Made by a program: the position numbers and the translations under genes. Under the pieces are notes generated by a model, which was not told where the DNA came from, ran no database searches, and saw only the letters and a list, made by a program, of their open reading frames with translations. A stretch of DNA of 64,000 nucleotides from Runella rosea (GTDB lineage: Bacteria; Bacteroidota; Bacteroidia; Cytophagales; Spirosomataceae): assembly GCF_003325355.1 (NCBI RefSeq), contig NZ_CP030850.1, positions 2,728,001 through 2,792,000 on the forward strand, in the 5' to 3' direction. Shown piece by piece: positions 42,306 to 51,844 of this stretch (position 1 is its first letter; each line of letters begins with the position of its first letter).

Positions 42306-43427
42306 ATGAGGAAACCATTCGTATGTTTAACGATTGTGGGTATGTCTATGATGGCATGTTCCACGCCCGACCAAGGAACCCAAACCACTCGCGAAAAATT
42401 TCAAGTTACCCAACCCGTGGCGATTGATACGGTGTATAATCAGGATTATGTATCTGATATACACTCCATAAAAAACGTTGAAATCCGCGCCCGGGTCAAA
42501 GGATACATCGAAAGTATTCACGTCGACGAAGGTAAAAGTGTCAGAAAAGGGCAAGTGCTCTTTCGCATCAGCAACCAAGAATATAAAGGCGCGCTTTTGC
42601 ACGCAACGGCGGGCTTGAAAAGCGCCATTGCCGAAGCAAAAACGGCCGAACTAGACCTGCAAAACGTCAAAAAGCTGGTCGATAAAAATGTAGTTTCCAA
42701 AACCGAGTTAGACATGGCCAAGGCCAAGTTGGATGCGCTCTTGGCCCGCGTAGAAGAAGCCGAATCAGAAGAGCAAAGCGCCCGACTTAAACTATCTTAT
42801 TCGGAAATAAAAGCGCCCTTTGACGGCATCATTGACCGTATCCCCAACAAAATAGGCAGCTTGATTGACGAAGGCACGCTGTTGACTACCATTTCAGACA
42901 ACAACGAAGTCTATGCCTACTTCAACGTGTCGGAAAAAGAATACCTAGAATTTGCCTCTGGCAACAAAGAGGAAACGAACCGTAATGAAGTATCGCTCAT
43001 TTTGGCCAACAACGAAGAACATTCGCACAAAGGATACGTCGAAACCATCGAAGGAGAATTTGACAACGCCACGGGTAGCATTGCATTCCGGGCGCGTTTT
43101 GCCAATCCAGAGCGTATCCTCAAGCACGGTTCCAGCGGCAAAATTCGCATTTTGAAAAAAGTCAATCAAGCCTTAGTGATTCCCCAAAAATCTACGTTCG
43201 AAATTCAGGATAAAGTCTACGTGTATGTGCTTGACGGTCAGAACAAAGTGCAAATGCGTAGTTTTGTTCCGAAGTTGCGCATTCCGCACTTATACATCCT
43301 CGAATCGGGCTTGAGCAAGAATGATAAAATCATTTATGAAGGTATTCAGGATATGAAAGTAGGGATGCAGGTTGATCCACAAATGGTTCCTTTAAGGCAG
43401 ATTATCGCGCAATTGGAACAGCAATAA
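42306..43427 (+). CDS. RND efflux periplasmic adaptor (HlyD/AcrA type)
   Basis: Membrane-fusion lipoprotein that links the RND pump to the outer-membrane channel. 373 residues from the ATG at 42306; signal MRKPFVCLTIVGMSMMAC ends in a lipobox Cys. Order: barrel-sandwich half (VEIRARVKGYIESIHVDEGKSV, split lipoyl motif), coiled-coil hairpin about 90-150 (ELDLQNVKKLVDKNVVSK), second lipoyl half (LSYSEIKAPFDGIIDRI), then beta-barrel and membrane-proximal domains. First core gene of the efflux operon, 45 nt before the pump. Confidence 0.93.
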   Translation: MRKPFVCLTIVGMSMMACSTPDQGTQTTREKFQVTQPVAIDTVYNQDYVSDIHSIKNVEIRARVKGYIESIHVDEGKSVRKGQVLFRISNQEYKGALLHATAGLKSAIAEAKTAELDLQNVKKLVDKNVVSKTELDMAKAKLDALLARVEEAESEEQSARLKLSYSEIKAPFDGIIDRIPNKIGSLIDEGTLLTTISDNNEVYAYFNVSEKEYLEFASGNKEETNRNEVSLILANNEEHSHKGYVETIEGEFDNATGSIAFRARFANPERILKHGSSGKIRILKKVNQALVIPQKSTFEIQDKVYVYVLDGQNKVQMRSFVPKLRIPHLYILESGLSKNDKIIYEGIQDMKVGMQVDPQMVPLRQIIAQLEQQ

Positions 43428-43472
43428 CTGGCCTGTTCATTCAATGTTGTCTCACCCTAAAGGAATTTTAGC

Positions 43473-46400
43473 ATGTTTAACACATTCATTCACAGGCCTG
43501 TCCTGTCTATCGTTATTTCTTTGATTATTACGTTACTAGGGCTTTTGGCCATGACCCAATTGCCCGTAACCCAATACCCCGACATTGCCCCTCCGGCCGT
43601 GACGGTAACCACTAAATACACGGGAGCTAACGCGGAAGCCTGCTCTAAGGCCGTGGTAACGCCGCTCGAACGGGCCATCAACGGGGTGCCGGGGATGACC
43701 TACATGACGTCGGTATCTGGCAACGACGGTACAAGTATCATTCAGGTCTATTTCAAAGTTGGAACTGACCCCGATTTGGCCTCCGTAAACGTTCAAACGC
43801 GGGTAGCGACGGTGCTCGACGAATTGCCCGAGGAGGTAATCAAAGCGGGGGTTTCGACCGAAAAAGAGGTCAACAGTATGTTGATGTACATTAACCTCTT
43901 GAGCGAAGATACCACCGCCAACGAAGAGTTTTTGTACAACTTTGCCGACATCAACGTCGTAGCTGAGTTAAAGCGCGTCGACGGGGTGGGTTTTGCCAAC
44001 ATCATGGGGCAACGCGAGTACTCTATGCGCGTATGGCTCAAACCCGACCGCATGACCGTCTACAACGTCTCAGCCGACGATGTGATCACGGCGCTTCGCA
44101 ACCAAAATGTAGAAGCAGCCCCTGGCAAAATCGGGGAAAGCTCGGGGCGAAAGTCGCAGTCGTTGCAGTACGTACTTCGTTATACGGGGAAATTTACGGC
44201 GCAAGAACAATACGAGAATATCATCATTAAGGCAAATCCCAGCGGCGATATTTTACGCCTCAAGGACATTGCCGATATTGAATTTGGTTCGTTGAACTAT
44301 AACGTGTTATCGAAAGAAAACGGCCGTCCTTCGGCGGCGATTTTGCTCAAACAACGCCCGGGTTCCAACGCGAGTCAAGTGATTGCCAACGTGAAAGCCA
44401 AAATGACGGAATTGCAGAAGTCCTTTCCTCCTGGCATGAAATACACCATCAGCTACGACGTATCGCGCTTTTTGGATGCCTCCATCCACGAAGTAATCAA
44501 AACCTTGATTGAAGCCTTTATTTTGGTGGCGTTGGTGGTGTTTATCTTCCTTCAGGACTTCCGTTCTACGCTGATTCCCGCCTTGGCCGTACCCGTCTCG
44601 CTCATTGGTACGTTTTTCTTTATGCAGATGTTCGGATTTTCGATCAACCTCCTTACGTTGTTTGCCTTGGTATTGGCCATCGGAATTGTGGTCGACAACG
44701 CCATTGTCGTTGTTGAAGCTGTTCACGCCAAAATGGAAGAAAAAGGCCTTAATGCCAAAGAAGCGACCATTGAAGCCATGAATGAAATCAGCGGGGCCAT
44801 TGTGGCCATTACGTTCGTCATGACCGCCGTATTTGTACCCGTAGCTTTCATGGATGGCCCGTCGGGGGTTTTCTACCGTCAGTTCTCGATTACGATGGCC
44901 ATTTCGATTGTGATTTCGGGGGTCAACGCGCTTACGCTCACACCTGCGCTTTGTGCCATCATGCTCAAAAGCCACCACGGCCAAAAAGCCACGTTGCTTA
45001 CTCGTTTCTTTGATGGCTTCAATAATTGGTACAACGGCGTATCAGACCGTTACAAATCGCTTATCAATGCCATTGCCAACCGCCGCGTGGTAACATTCGC
45101 CATGCTCATTTTCTTCATTGCGGCTACGTGGGGCACGAATATGTTTCTACCTTCGGGCTTTATCCCAACGGAAGACCAAGGAACGATTTATGCCAATATC
45201 ACGACTCCTTCGGGGGCTACCCTCGAACGGACCGAGGCCGTAGTGGACGAAATTGAAAAAGTGAGCCTAAAACTCGACGCCGTTGAGTCTATTTCGACTC
45301 TATCAGGCTTTAGTTTGATGACTGACGGAGCAGGAGCATCGTTTGGGATGGGGATGATGAACCTTAAACCCTGGGAAAACCGTACCGAATCAGTAGACGA
45401 CGTCATTGCGTTGTTATCTGAGAAAACCAAACATATCAAAGACGCTGACATTCAGTTTTTTCCTCCTCCAGCTGTACCCGGTTACGGAAACGCCAGTGGA
45501 TTTGAGTTTCGCCTTCAAGACCGTACGGGAAGTGGCAACTTGCAAGCGATGGAAAAAGTAACAAAGTCGTTTATTGAAGAACTCAACAAACGCCCCGAAG
45601 TAGTCAATGCCTTTACGAGTTATGATGCGAGCTTTCCGCAGTATTTGATTCACGTTGACAACGAAAAAGCCGCCCAAAAAGGCGTTTCAGTGGACAACGC
45701 CATGAACAACCTGCAATCGCTTATTGGTAGTTTTTACGCCACCAATTTCATTCGTTTTGGACAAATGTACAAGGTCATGGTTCAGGCCTCGCCAGAGTAC
45801 CGCATGCAGCCCGACGACCTGCTCAAATTATACGTCAAAAATACCGAAGGCGAAATGGTACCTTACTCGGCTTTCGTCAGAATGGAGCGGGTATATGGCC
45901 CAGAACAGCTTACGCGCTATAATATGTTTACGGCGGCCATGATCAACGGAGATGCCGCTCCGGGCTTCAGTAGTGGCGACGCCATCAAAGCGATACAAGA
46001 GGTAGCGGCCCAAAAACTACCCAAGGGCTACACGTACGAGTGGTCTGGTATGACGCGCGACGAAATCCTGTCGGGCGACCAGGCCATTTATATTTTCATC
46101 ATTTGTTTAGTGTTTGTGTATCTGCTACTTGCGGCCCAATACGAAAGCTTTTTGTTGCCGCTGCCAGTGCTTTTATCACTGCCTACGGGAATATTTGGAG
46201 CATTTTTCTTCTTGGCCATTTTAGGGTTGCAAAACAACATTTACGCGCAGGTTGCGCTGGTCATGTTGATTGGATTGCTCGGAAAAAATGCCATTCTGAT
46301 TGTAGAGTTTGCGATTCTCAAACGCGATGAAGGCATGAAACCCTTGCAGGCGGCCATCGAAGGAGCCGCTTCTCGTTTGCGGCCCATTTTAATGACGTCC

Positions 46401-46625
46401 TTTGCATTCATTGCAGGACTGATTCCACTCATGATGGCCTCGGGAGCAGGCGCAATCGGAAACCGTACCATCGGAACTGCCGCCGCAGGAGGAATGCTTT
46501 TTGGAACCATCTTCGGGGTAATCATCATCCCCGGGTTGTACGTCATTTTTGCGACCCTTTCCGAGCGTTTTTCCACCCCAAAGAAAAAGAAAGAGATTTA
46601 CTTAAATCAGGAAATTGATGCGTAA
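43473..46625 (+). CDS. RND multidrug efflux transporter (HAE1 family)
   Basis: Inner-membrane proton-driven export pump of 1,050 residues, AcrB/MexB length. Twelve membrane helices arranged as 1+5+1+5 with two large periplasmic loops. It starts MFNTFIHRPVLSIVISLIIT. TM4 holds the proton-relay acids in LVLAIGIVVDNAIVVVEAVH (two acidic residues), and FLPSGFIPTEDQGTIYANI begins the second periplasmic loop. Hydrophobic-substrate (HAE1) type rather than heavy-metal CusA type. Its stop overlaps the next gene by 8 nt. Confidence 0.96.
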   Translation: MFNTFIHRPVLSIVISLIITLLGLLAMTQLPVTQYPDIAPPAVTVTTKYTGANAEACSKAVVTPLERAINGVPGMTYMTSVSGNDGTSIIQVYFKVGTDPDLASVNVQTRVATVLDELPEEVIKAGVSTEKEVNSMLMYINLLSEDTTANEEFLYNFADINVVAELKRVDGVGFANIMGQREYSMRVWLKPDRMTVYNVSADDVITALRNQNVEAAPGKIGESSGRKSQSLQYVLRYTGKFTAQEQYENIIIKANPSGDILRLKDIADIEFGSLNYNVLSKENGRPSAAILLKQRPGSNASQVIANVKAKMTELQKSFPPGMKYTISYDVSRFLDASIHEVIKTLIEAFILVALVVFIFLQDFRSTLIPALAVPVSLIGTFFFMQMFGFSINLLTLFALVLAIGIVVDNAIVVVEAVHAKMEEKGLNAKEATIEAMNEISGAIVAITFVMTAVFVPVAFMDGPSGVFYRQFSITMAISIVISGVNALTLTPALCAIMLKSHHGQKATLLTRFFDGFNNWYNGVSDRYKSLINAIANRRVVTFAMLIFFIAATWGTNMFLPSGFIPTEDQGTIYANITTPSGATLERTEAVVDEIEKVSLKLDAVESISTLSGFSLMTDGAGASFGMGMMNLKPWENRTESVDDVIALLSEKTKHIKDADIQFFPPPAVPGYGNASGFEFRLQDRTGSGNLQAMEKVTKSFIEELNKRPEVVNAFTSYDASFPQYLIHVDNEKAAQKGVSVDNAMNNLQSLIGSFYATNFIRFGQMYKVMVQASPEYRMQPDDLLKLYVKNTEGEMVPYSAFVRMERVYGPEQLTRYNMFTAAMINGDAAPGFSSGDAIKAIQEVAAQKLPKGYTYEWSGMTRDEILSGDQAIYIFIICLVFVYLLLAAQYESFLLPLPVLLSLPTGIFGAFFFLAILGLQNNIYAQVALVMLIGLLGKNAILIVEFAILKRDEGMKPLQAAIEGAASRLRPILMTSFAFIAGLIPLMMASGAGAIGNRTIGTAAAGGMLFGTIFGVIIIPGLYVIFATLSERFSTPKKKKEIYLNQEIDA

Positions 46626-48069
46626 CCTACCCTATAAATATAAAAACACCGTTCTTGTTTGTGCCCTCTTTTTTTTAATTACAGGGTGTAAATTATTAAA
46701 AACACCAGAACAACTGCCTGCGCTCAAACCTATGCCTGAAGCATATCCAGTGGCGCAAAAAGAGGGAAATTCGGCCGATATTCATTGGAGAAACTATTTC
46801 TCAGACACAACGCTCACGGCGCTGATTGATACCGCCTTGCAAAACAACATTGACGTGCGCATCGCATTCCAGCGCATCGAAATGGGCCGGGCCCAAGTAG
46901 AGCAAGCCAAAGGATTGACGCTCCCTTTTGTGTCAGGTGGCGGTTCGACGGGGCAGCGTCGGTTTGGGAAATATACCATGGACGGAATTGGAAATTACGA
47001 CACCAATTTCTCCGATAATATTTCCGAGAACCAGAGAATTCCCGAATACCTGCCCGATTTTACCGTTGGCTTACAAAGCTCTTGGGAGATTGACATTTGG
47101 GGAAAATTGCGCACGCGCAAAGAAGCAGCATTGGCGCGCTATTTATCGACGGTCGAAGGCCGTAATTTTGTGCTCACCAACCTAGTGGCCGACATTGCGC
47201 TGTTGTATTATGAACTACTGGCGTTTGAGAATGAATTAGACCTCATTCGCGAAACCATTACTTTGCAAAACAATGAGTTGAGTATCATCCAAATTCAGAA
47301 AGATGCGGGACGCGCCAACGAGCTGGCCGTAAAGCAGTTTGAAGCGCAGGTGCTAAATTCTAAAAGTATTGAAGTGGAAGTATCCCAACGCATTGTAGAA
47401 ATTGAAAATCGAATCAACTTCTTGCTAGGACGCTATCCGCAGCCTATACGCCGAAACAAATCGCGATTTACGACTCCTTTGCCAGGGCTGGTCAGGGCGG
47501 GCGTTCCGGCAGAATTGCTCAAAAATCGGCCCGACGTGAAGCAGGCAGAGTATGAATTAACGGCCACTAAAGCCAACGTATTTATTGCTAAAGCCGCCTT
47601 TTACCCGTCACTAAATGTGACAGGGGTGTTGGGCTTGCAGTCGTTTCGTCCTGAGTTTTTAATCACACCGCAATCTATTGCGTACAACATCATTGGCGGT
47701 CTGACGGCCCCATTGTTCAATAAAAGTGCGCTGAAAGCAGAACTCAAAACTGCACGCGCGGCGCAGGTAGAAGCGCTCTACAATTATCAGCGTAGTATGT
47801 TGAACGGCTATTTTGAAGTGTATAACCAACTGGTGCTTATTAATAATCTAGAGAAATTGCACGCCCTTAAAACCTCAGAAGCCGATGTGTTGACAAAATC
47901 CATCCAAACTGCTTCCGAATTATTTTCGACGGGTCGCGCTACGTATTTGGAGGTTATTTTGAACCGTAAAAATGCGCTACAATCTAGAATAGAGTTGATT
48001 GACGTTCGCAAGCGGCAATATTACTCCCTCATTCACCTCTATCGGTCTTTGGGTGGAGGTTGGAAATAA
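46618..48069 (+). CDS. Outer-membrane efflux lipoprotein (NodT/TolC family)
   Basis: Trimeric outer-membrane channel subunit; 483 residues. ATG at 46618 overlaps the pump gene by 8 nt, indicating translational coupling. Lipobox LITGC after a hydrophobic signal. Two OEP repeats: LTALIDTALQNNIDVRIAFQ begins the first and LLKNRPDVKQAEYELTATKA the second, each with long alpha-barrel helices. PDFTVGLQSSWEIDIWGKLR is the characteristic strand-helix junction. Completes the tripartite pump; terminated by a strong hairpin 65 nt downstream. Confidence 0.94.
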   Translation: MRNLPYKYKNTVLVCALFFLITGCKLLKTPEQLPALKPMPEAYPVAQKEGNSADIHWRNYFSDTTLTALIDTALQNNIDVRIAFQRIEMGRAQVEQAKGLTLPFVSGGGSTGQRRFGKYTMDGIGNYDTNFSDNISENQRIPEYLPDFTVGLQSSWEIDIWGKLRTRKEAALARYLSTVEGRNFVLTNLVADIALLYYELLAFENELDLIRETITLQNNELSIIQIQKDAGRANELAVKQFEAQVLNSKSIEVEVSQRIVEIENRINFLLGRYPQPIRRNKSRFTTPLPGLVRAGVPAELLKNRPDVKQAEYELTATKANVFIAKAAFYPSLNVTGVLGLQSFRPEFLITPQSIAYNIIGGLTAPLFNKSALKAELKTARAAQVEALYNYQRSMLNGYFEVYNQLVLINNLEKLHALKTSEADVLTKSIQTASELFSTGRATYLEVILNRKNALQSRIELIDVRKRQYYSLIHLYRSLGGGWK

Positions 48070-48132
48070 GCCATAAGTCGCTTTGAGGTATCGACAGAAG
48101 CTGAGAATGAGCTTAGTATATCCGAAAAAGTC

Positions 48133-48196
48133 CCCAATTTGAACATGTCTCACCAAGTCGATGGTGAGACATGTTACAAATTGGGCTTTTTTTTTA
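48133..48196 (+). terminator. Strong terminator of efflux operon
   Basis: Arms AACATGTCTCACCA (48142-48155) and TGGTGAGACATGTT (48162-48175), extended by CCCAATTT/AAATTGGG, followed by CTTTTTTTTT. One small internal asymmetry. Confidence 0.9.
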
Positions 48197-48246
48197 CATT
48201 TGCACTCATCCGAACACTTTACAATCTAACTAAACCCAATCTTTTT

Positions 48247-49764
48247 ATGTCAGATACTACTTCTTCTCGCCATCCTAATGGCCTTTATCTACTCTTTGCA
48301 ACCGAAATGTGGGAGCGGTTTTCCTACTATGGTATGCGTGCCGTGCTGGTTCTTTATCTGACCAAAGCACTCTTTTTTGATAAAGCCATGGCTTCTAATA
48401 TTTACGGAGGCTACGTAGGACTGGTCTATATGACACCTCTCATCGGCGGGTTTATTGCGGATCGCTATTGGGGCAACAGGCGTTCTATATTGACAGGCGG
48501 GATTTTGATGGCACTTGGACAATTTGTCTTGTTTATCTCGGCTTTGCTTCGTCCCGAAACTGCTGCCGAGACCATGAGCCCCATTGCAAGTTTGATGCTT
48601 TTTTTGGGGTTGGGATTGATGATTACAGGAAACGGTTTTTTCAAACCTAATATTTCCTCGATGGTGGGCTCGTTGTACGGCCCCGGCGACCGGCGACGCG
48701 ATTCGGCCTACACCATTTTTTATATGGGTATCAATTTAGGGTCGTTTTTGGGTAACTTAATCACCAGCCTAGTGGGTGATACTGGCAATCCAGACGATTT
48801 TAAATGGGCGTTTTTGGCGTGTAGTGTGGCTATGTTGCTGGCTACCTTTACATTGTGGTGGGGGCAGAATAAATATTTGTATTCGTGGGACAGCCAACCC
48901 GTAGGTGCTACTCCCGCCGATTCTCCTGGTGTCACCAAAGTTTATTTCTGGTTGCCTGCCCTGTTGCTGGCTTCTCTGGGAATTATGTACGTAGATGCTT
49001 TTATTACCAATATTATCTTTCCGTTTTTAATCTTATCGGCATTGGTCATTGCGTATTTGGTATTTGCCGACAAGTCGCTGAGCCGCGTTGACCGTGAGAA
49101 AGTAGGCGTCATTTTTATTGTTTCTTTCTTCGTTATTTTCTTTTGGGCTACATTCGAACAAGCACCCGCTTCTTTAACCTTCTTTGCTGATGAACAAACC
49201 GAACGTGACCTTTTTGGATATACGGTCCCACCTAGTCTTTTTCAAAACCTCAACGGTTTTTTTATTGTAACCTGTGCCCCGTTGATGGCCTTTCTGTGGG
49301 GTTTTTTGGGGAAACGAAACGCCGAACCTTCTTCTCTCTTTAAGATGGCTATTGGTCTTTTCTTGGTAACGTTGGGCTACGTAGTCATTGAGATTCCGGT
49401 CAAGGACCTAGTGCCGGGCATCAAGGTAAGTATGTTTTACTTGGTAGCCTTGTATTTATTACATTCCATAGGTGAACTGTGTTTATCACCCATTGGCCTT
49501 TCTTTGGTTAATAAGCTCTCGCCCCCAAAATATGTATCCCTGATGATGGCAGTATGGTTTTTGGCCCCCGCTATTGCCAACAAAGCAGCGGGTATGATTT
49601 CGGCATTATATCCAGAACCTGGAAAAACGACGCATTTTTTGGGGATTGAAATTCATAATTTGTATGAGTTCTTTCTCATCAACGTAGGTCTTTCGGGAAC
49701 GGCTTCGTTGGTACTATTTCTGTTGGCTGGCCGTCTTCGTAAACTTATGCACGGAGCCCAATAA
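48247..49764 (+). CDS. POT/PTR family peptide transporter
   Basis: Proton-coupled di/tripeptide importer in the inner membrane; 505 residues from the ATG at 48247 (MSDTTSSRHPNGLYLLFATE). An upstream extension would read through the terminator stem. The ExxERF motif is present (EMWERFSYYGMR), as is the family signature YMGINLGSFLG on TM5 and the F-x-x-GGYVGLVYMTPLIGG helix. About twelve to fourteen helices. No peptidase operon partner; the cyclo-ligase gene follows 31 nt downstream. Confidence 0.94.
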   Translation: MSDTTSSRHPNGLYLLFATEMWERFSYYGMRAVLVLYLTKALFFDKAMASNIYGGYVGLVYMTPLIGGFIADRYWGNRRSILTGGILMALGQFVLFISALLRPETAAETMSPIASLMLFLGLGLMITGNGFFKPNISSMVGSLYGPGDRRRDSAYTIFYMGINLGSFLGNLITSLVGDTGNPDDFKWAFLACSVAMLLATFTLWWGQNKYLYSWDSQPVGATPADSPGVTKVYFWLPALLLASLGIMYVDAFITNIIFPFLILSALVIAYLVFADKSLSRVDREKVGVIFIVSFFVIFFWATFEQAPASLTFFADEQTERDLFGYTVPPSLFQNLNGFFIVTCAPLMAFLWGFLGKRNAEPSSLFKMAIGLFLVTLGYVVIEIPVKDLVPGIKVSMFYLVALYLLHSIGELCLSPIGLSLVNKLSPPKYVSLMMAVWFLAPAIANKAAGMISALYPEPGKTTHFLGIEIHNLYEFFLINVGLSGTASLVLFLLAGRLRKLMHGAQ

Positions 49765-49795
49765 GTCCTCTATCACACTTTTTTGCTTTATCAGA

Positions 49796-50374
49796 ATGAC
49801 TAAACAGGAGCTGCGCCGCCTTTTTTCTAATCGACGCCAAGCACTTACTCACGCTCAGGTGGCCGAGGGAAGTCAGGCCATTGCGCGGCTCTTTTTTTCT
49901 TTTTTTGCCATTGAAAACCTCAAGGCTATTCATATTTATCTTCCCATCCGCCGCCAAAATGAAGTAGATACGTTTCCCATCATTTACACAATTCAGGAGA
50001 AATACCTTCATAATCAGGTGGTTGTTCCCCGGGCATTGCCTGAAACGAGCGAAATGGAACATTACCAATGGCTCCCCGACATGAAACTCCAACTCAACAA
50101 ATGGGGAATTTTAGAACCCGACCCCACCTGCAATTTGCAGTATGCCGTTACGGGTATTGATTTGGTCATTTTACCACTGTTGGCTTTTGACCGCAACGGT
50201 TACCGTGTAGGTTACGGCCGGGGTTTTTATGATCGTTTTTTGGCCCAATGCCGCCCCAATGTCATTAAAGTGGGCATTTCGTTGTTTGACCCTATCCTCA
50301 AAATCGACGACATTGATTCGTTTGATATCCAGATGGATTATTGCATTACCCCTACGCAAATTTGGCAGTGGTAA
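49796..50374 (+). CDS. 5-formyltetrahydrofolate cyclo-ligase
   Basis: Converts 5-formyl-THF to 5,10-methenyl-THF with ATP (EC 6.3.3.2). 192 residues. MTKQELRRLFSNRRQAL is the N-terminal substrate arm; IYLPIRRQNEVDTFPII and the C-terminal ATP/metal motif VGYGRGFYDRFL identify the family (YgfA/FAU1). DPIL...IDSFDIQMD follows as usual. In many bacteria this gene neighbours 6S RNA; here a 6S-shaped RNA begins about 165 nt downstream. Confidence 0.95.
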   Translation: MTKQELRRLFSNRRQALTHAQVAEGSQAIARLFFSFFAIENLKAIHIYLPIRRQNEVDTFPIIYTIQEKYLHNQVVVPRALPETSEMEHYQWLPDMKLQLNKWGILEPDPTCNLQYAVTGIDLVILPLLAFDRNGYRVGYGRGFYDRFLAQCRPNVIKVGISLFDPILKIDDIDSFDIQMDYCITPTQIWQW

Positions 50375-50500
50375 CCCGCTACTTTTCCTCTCTGCGGCTT
50401 TGTGTGATTTATTGGAGAAGCATTTTTTCAAAATCTCCCCCTTCTTTTTACCATTTTGACAACCAACAAAGCCCTTTTTTGCAAAAAAGATATTTTTTTC

Positions 50501-50531
50501 TTGGTAAGTTTTAAAGTTTACCTTTATTTTG
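50501..50531 (+). promoter_or_regulatory. Promoter of the structured RNA
   Basis: TTG at 50501-50503, 20-nt spacer, TTATTTTG at 50524-50531 (one mismatch to TAnnTTTG). Predicted transcription start about 50538. Confidence 0.55.
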
Positions 50532-50537
50532 CACCCA

Positions 50538-50660
50538 CATTTTTATCGTCACTGTGAACACAAAGAAATCTAAATAGACACGCGGAGCCTGATGGGATAT
50601 TGACCCCACCATGCCAGCGTGTTTGTCCTGATTCTTAACCTTCACGGTGACGATTTTTTT
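50538..50660 (+). ncRNA. Structured RNA resembling 6S RNA
   Basis: About 120 nt between the cyclo-ligase gene and asd. Closing stem: 14 bp, ATCGTCACTGTGAA (50545-50558) with TTCACGGTGACGAT (50641-50654), one G-U pair, followed by a T7 run. Then a large, nearly symmetric bubble of about 18 nt on each side (50559-50577 and 50623-50640), a second stem ACACGC (50578-50583)/GCGTGT (50617-50622), and an apical part with a TGGG/CCCA hairpin. This is the architecture of 6S RNA, which binds RNA polymerase, and its own promoter lies just upstream. A leader or attenuator for asd is the alternative. The rest of 50375-50705 has no gene. Confidence 0.55.
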
Positions 50661-50705
50661 ATGTACCATTGTCAACTTTAATTTAACTCAAACAAAAGCA
50701 AACCA

Positions 50706-51716
50706 ATGAAAATCGCAGTAGTAGGCGCTACCGGTTTGGTAGGCAGCGAAATCCTCAAAGTACTCGAAGAGCGCAACTTCCCCGTCACAGAATTAATCCC
50801 CGTCGCATCTGAAAGGTCGGTAGGTAAACAGGTGACATTCAAGGGTAAACAATACACCATCGTAAGCTTTGAAGATGCCATTGCTGCAAAACCTGCCATT
50901 GCTATCTTCTCAGCAGGCGGCGGCACCTCTTTGGAATTGGCTCCTAAATTTGCAGAAGCGGGCATTACGGTGGTCGATAACTCTTCGGCATGGCGCATGG
51001 ATCCAACCAAGAAATTGGTCGTTCCCGAAATCAACGCGTACACCCTGACCAAAGAAGATAAAATCATTGCCAACCCTAACTGTTCGACCATTCAGATGGT
51101 GGTAGTGCTGAACCCATTACACAAGCGGTATGGCATCAAACGTGTGGTGGTTTCGACGTATCAGTCAGTAACTGGAACGGGCAAAGCGGCCGTAGATCAG
51201 TTGTTTGCCGAGCGTACAGGCGATACGAGCGTGGCGAAAGTGTACCCGCATCCTATCGACCTCAACGTATTGCCGCACATCGACGTATTTTTGGACAACG
51301 GCTATACCAAAGAGGAAATGAAAATGACCAATGAGACCAAAAAAATTATGATGGACGACAACATAGCCGTGACAGCTACCACGGTGCGCATCCCTACCAT
51401 CGGCGGTCACTCAGAGGCAGTCAATATCGAATTTGAAAATGAGTTTGAACTGAGCGAGATTTATGAAATTTTGGGTCAGGCCGAAGGTGTTGTGATTCAG
51501 GATGACCCAAAAAATAAAATTTATCCGATGCCGCTCACGGCGCACGGAAAAGATGAAACGTTTGTTGGTCGTATCCGTCGCGATGAATCGCAACCCAAAA
51601 CGCTCAATTTGTGGATTGTAGCCGATAACCTCCGCAAAGGTGCCGCTACCAATGCCGTACAGATTGCCGAATATTTGGTAAAACACAACTTGGTAGAAGA
51701 AGCCGAATTGGTATAG
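50706..51716 (+). CDS. asd: Aspartate-semialdehyde dehydrogenase
   Basis: Reduces beta-aspartyl phosphate to aspartate semialdehyde with NADPH (EC 1.2.1.11), the branch point to lysine/diaminopimelate, threonine and methionine. 336 residues. GATGLVGSEILKVL is the NADP loop; the catalytic Cys is in IIANPNCSTIQM; the substrate-site Arg/His lie in IPTIGGHSEAVNIEF. SAGGGTSLELAP is also typical. ATG is 46 nt past the end of the structured RNA. Terminator at 51737. Confidence 0.96.
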   Translation: MKIAVVGATGLVGSEILKVLEERNFPVTELIPVASERSVGKQVTFKGKQYTIVSFEDAIAAKPAIAIFSAGGGTSLELAPKFAEAGITVVDNSSAWRMDPTKKLVVPEINAYTLTKEDKIIANPNCSTIQMVVVLNPLHKRYGIKRVVVSTYQSVTGTGKAAVDQLFAERTGDTSVAKVYPHPIDLNVLPHIDVFLDNGYTKEEMKMTNETKKIMMDDNIAVTATTVRIPTIGGHSEAVNIEFENEFELSEIYEILGQAEGVVIQDDPKNKIYPMPLTAHGKDETFVGRIRRDESQPKTLNLWIVADNLRKGAATNAVQIAEYLVKHNLVEEAELV

Positions 51717-51736
51717 CACTATCGAATTTTGAGCAG

Positions 51737-51775
51737 AGGCGTCAGACGGTTTGGAACCGTCTGACGCCTTTTTTT
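51737..51775 (+). terminator. Terminator after asd
   Basis: Perfect 15-bp stem AGGCGTCAGACGGTT (51737-51751)/AACCGTCTGACGCCT (51755-51769), 3-nt loop, followed by seven T. A decayed relative is at 54505-54570. Confidence 0.9.
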
Positions 51776-51844
51776 GGGTCAACAAAATAAACGAACGGGT
51801 TGCGGAGAAGCCTATGGCAAACGGTTTGGCTGATCCTGTTTTTA

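Noticed and set aside
48139-48246. N-terminal extension of the peptide transporter
   Set aside because: It would translate the efflux-operon terminator stem; the MSDTTSS start fits the family.
50538-50660. Lysine or SAM riboswitch controlling asd
   Set aside because: No lysine or SAM aptamer core could be seen; the structure is too short for a lysine riboswitch and fits the 6S layout better.
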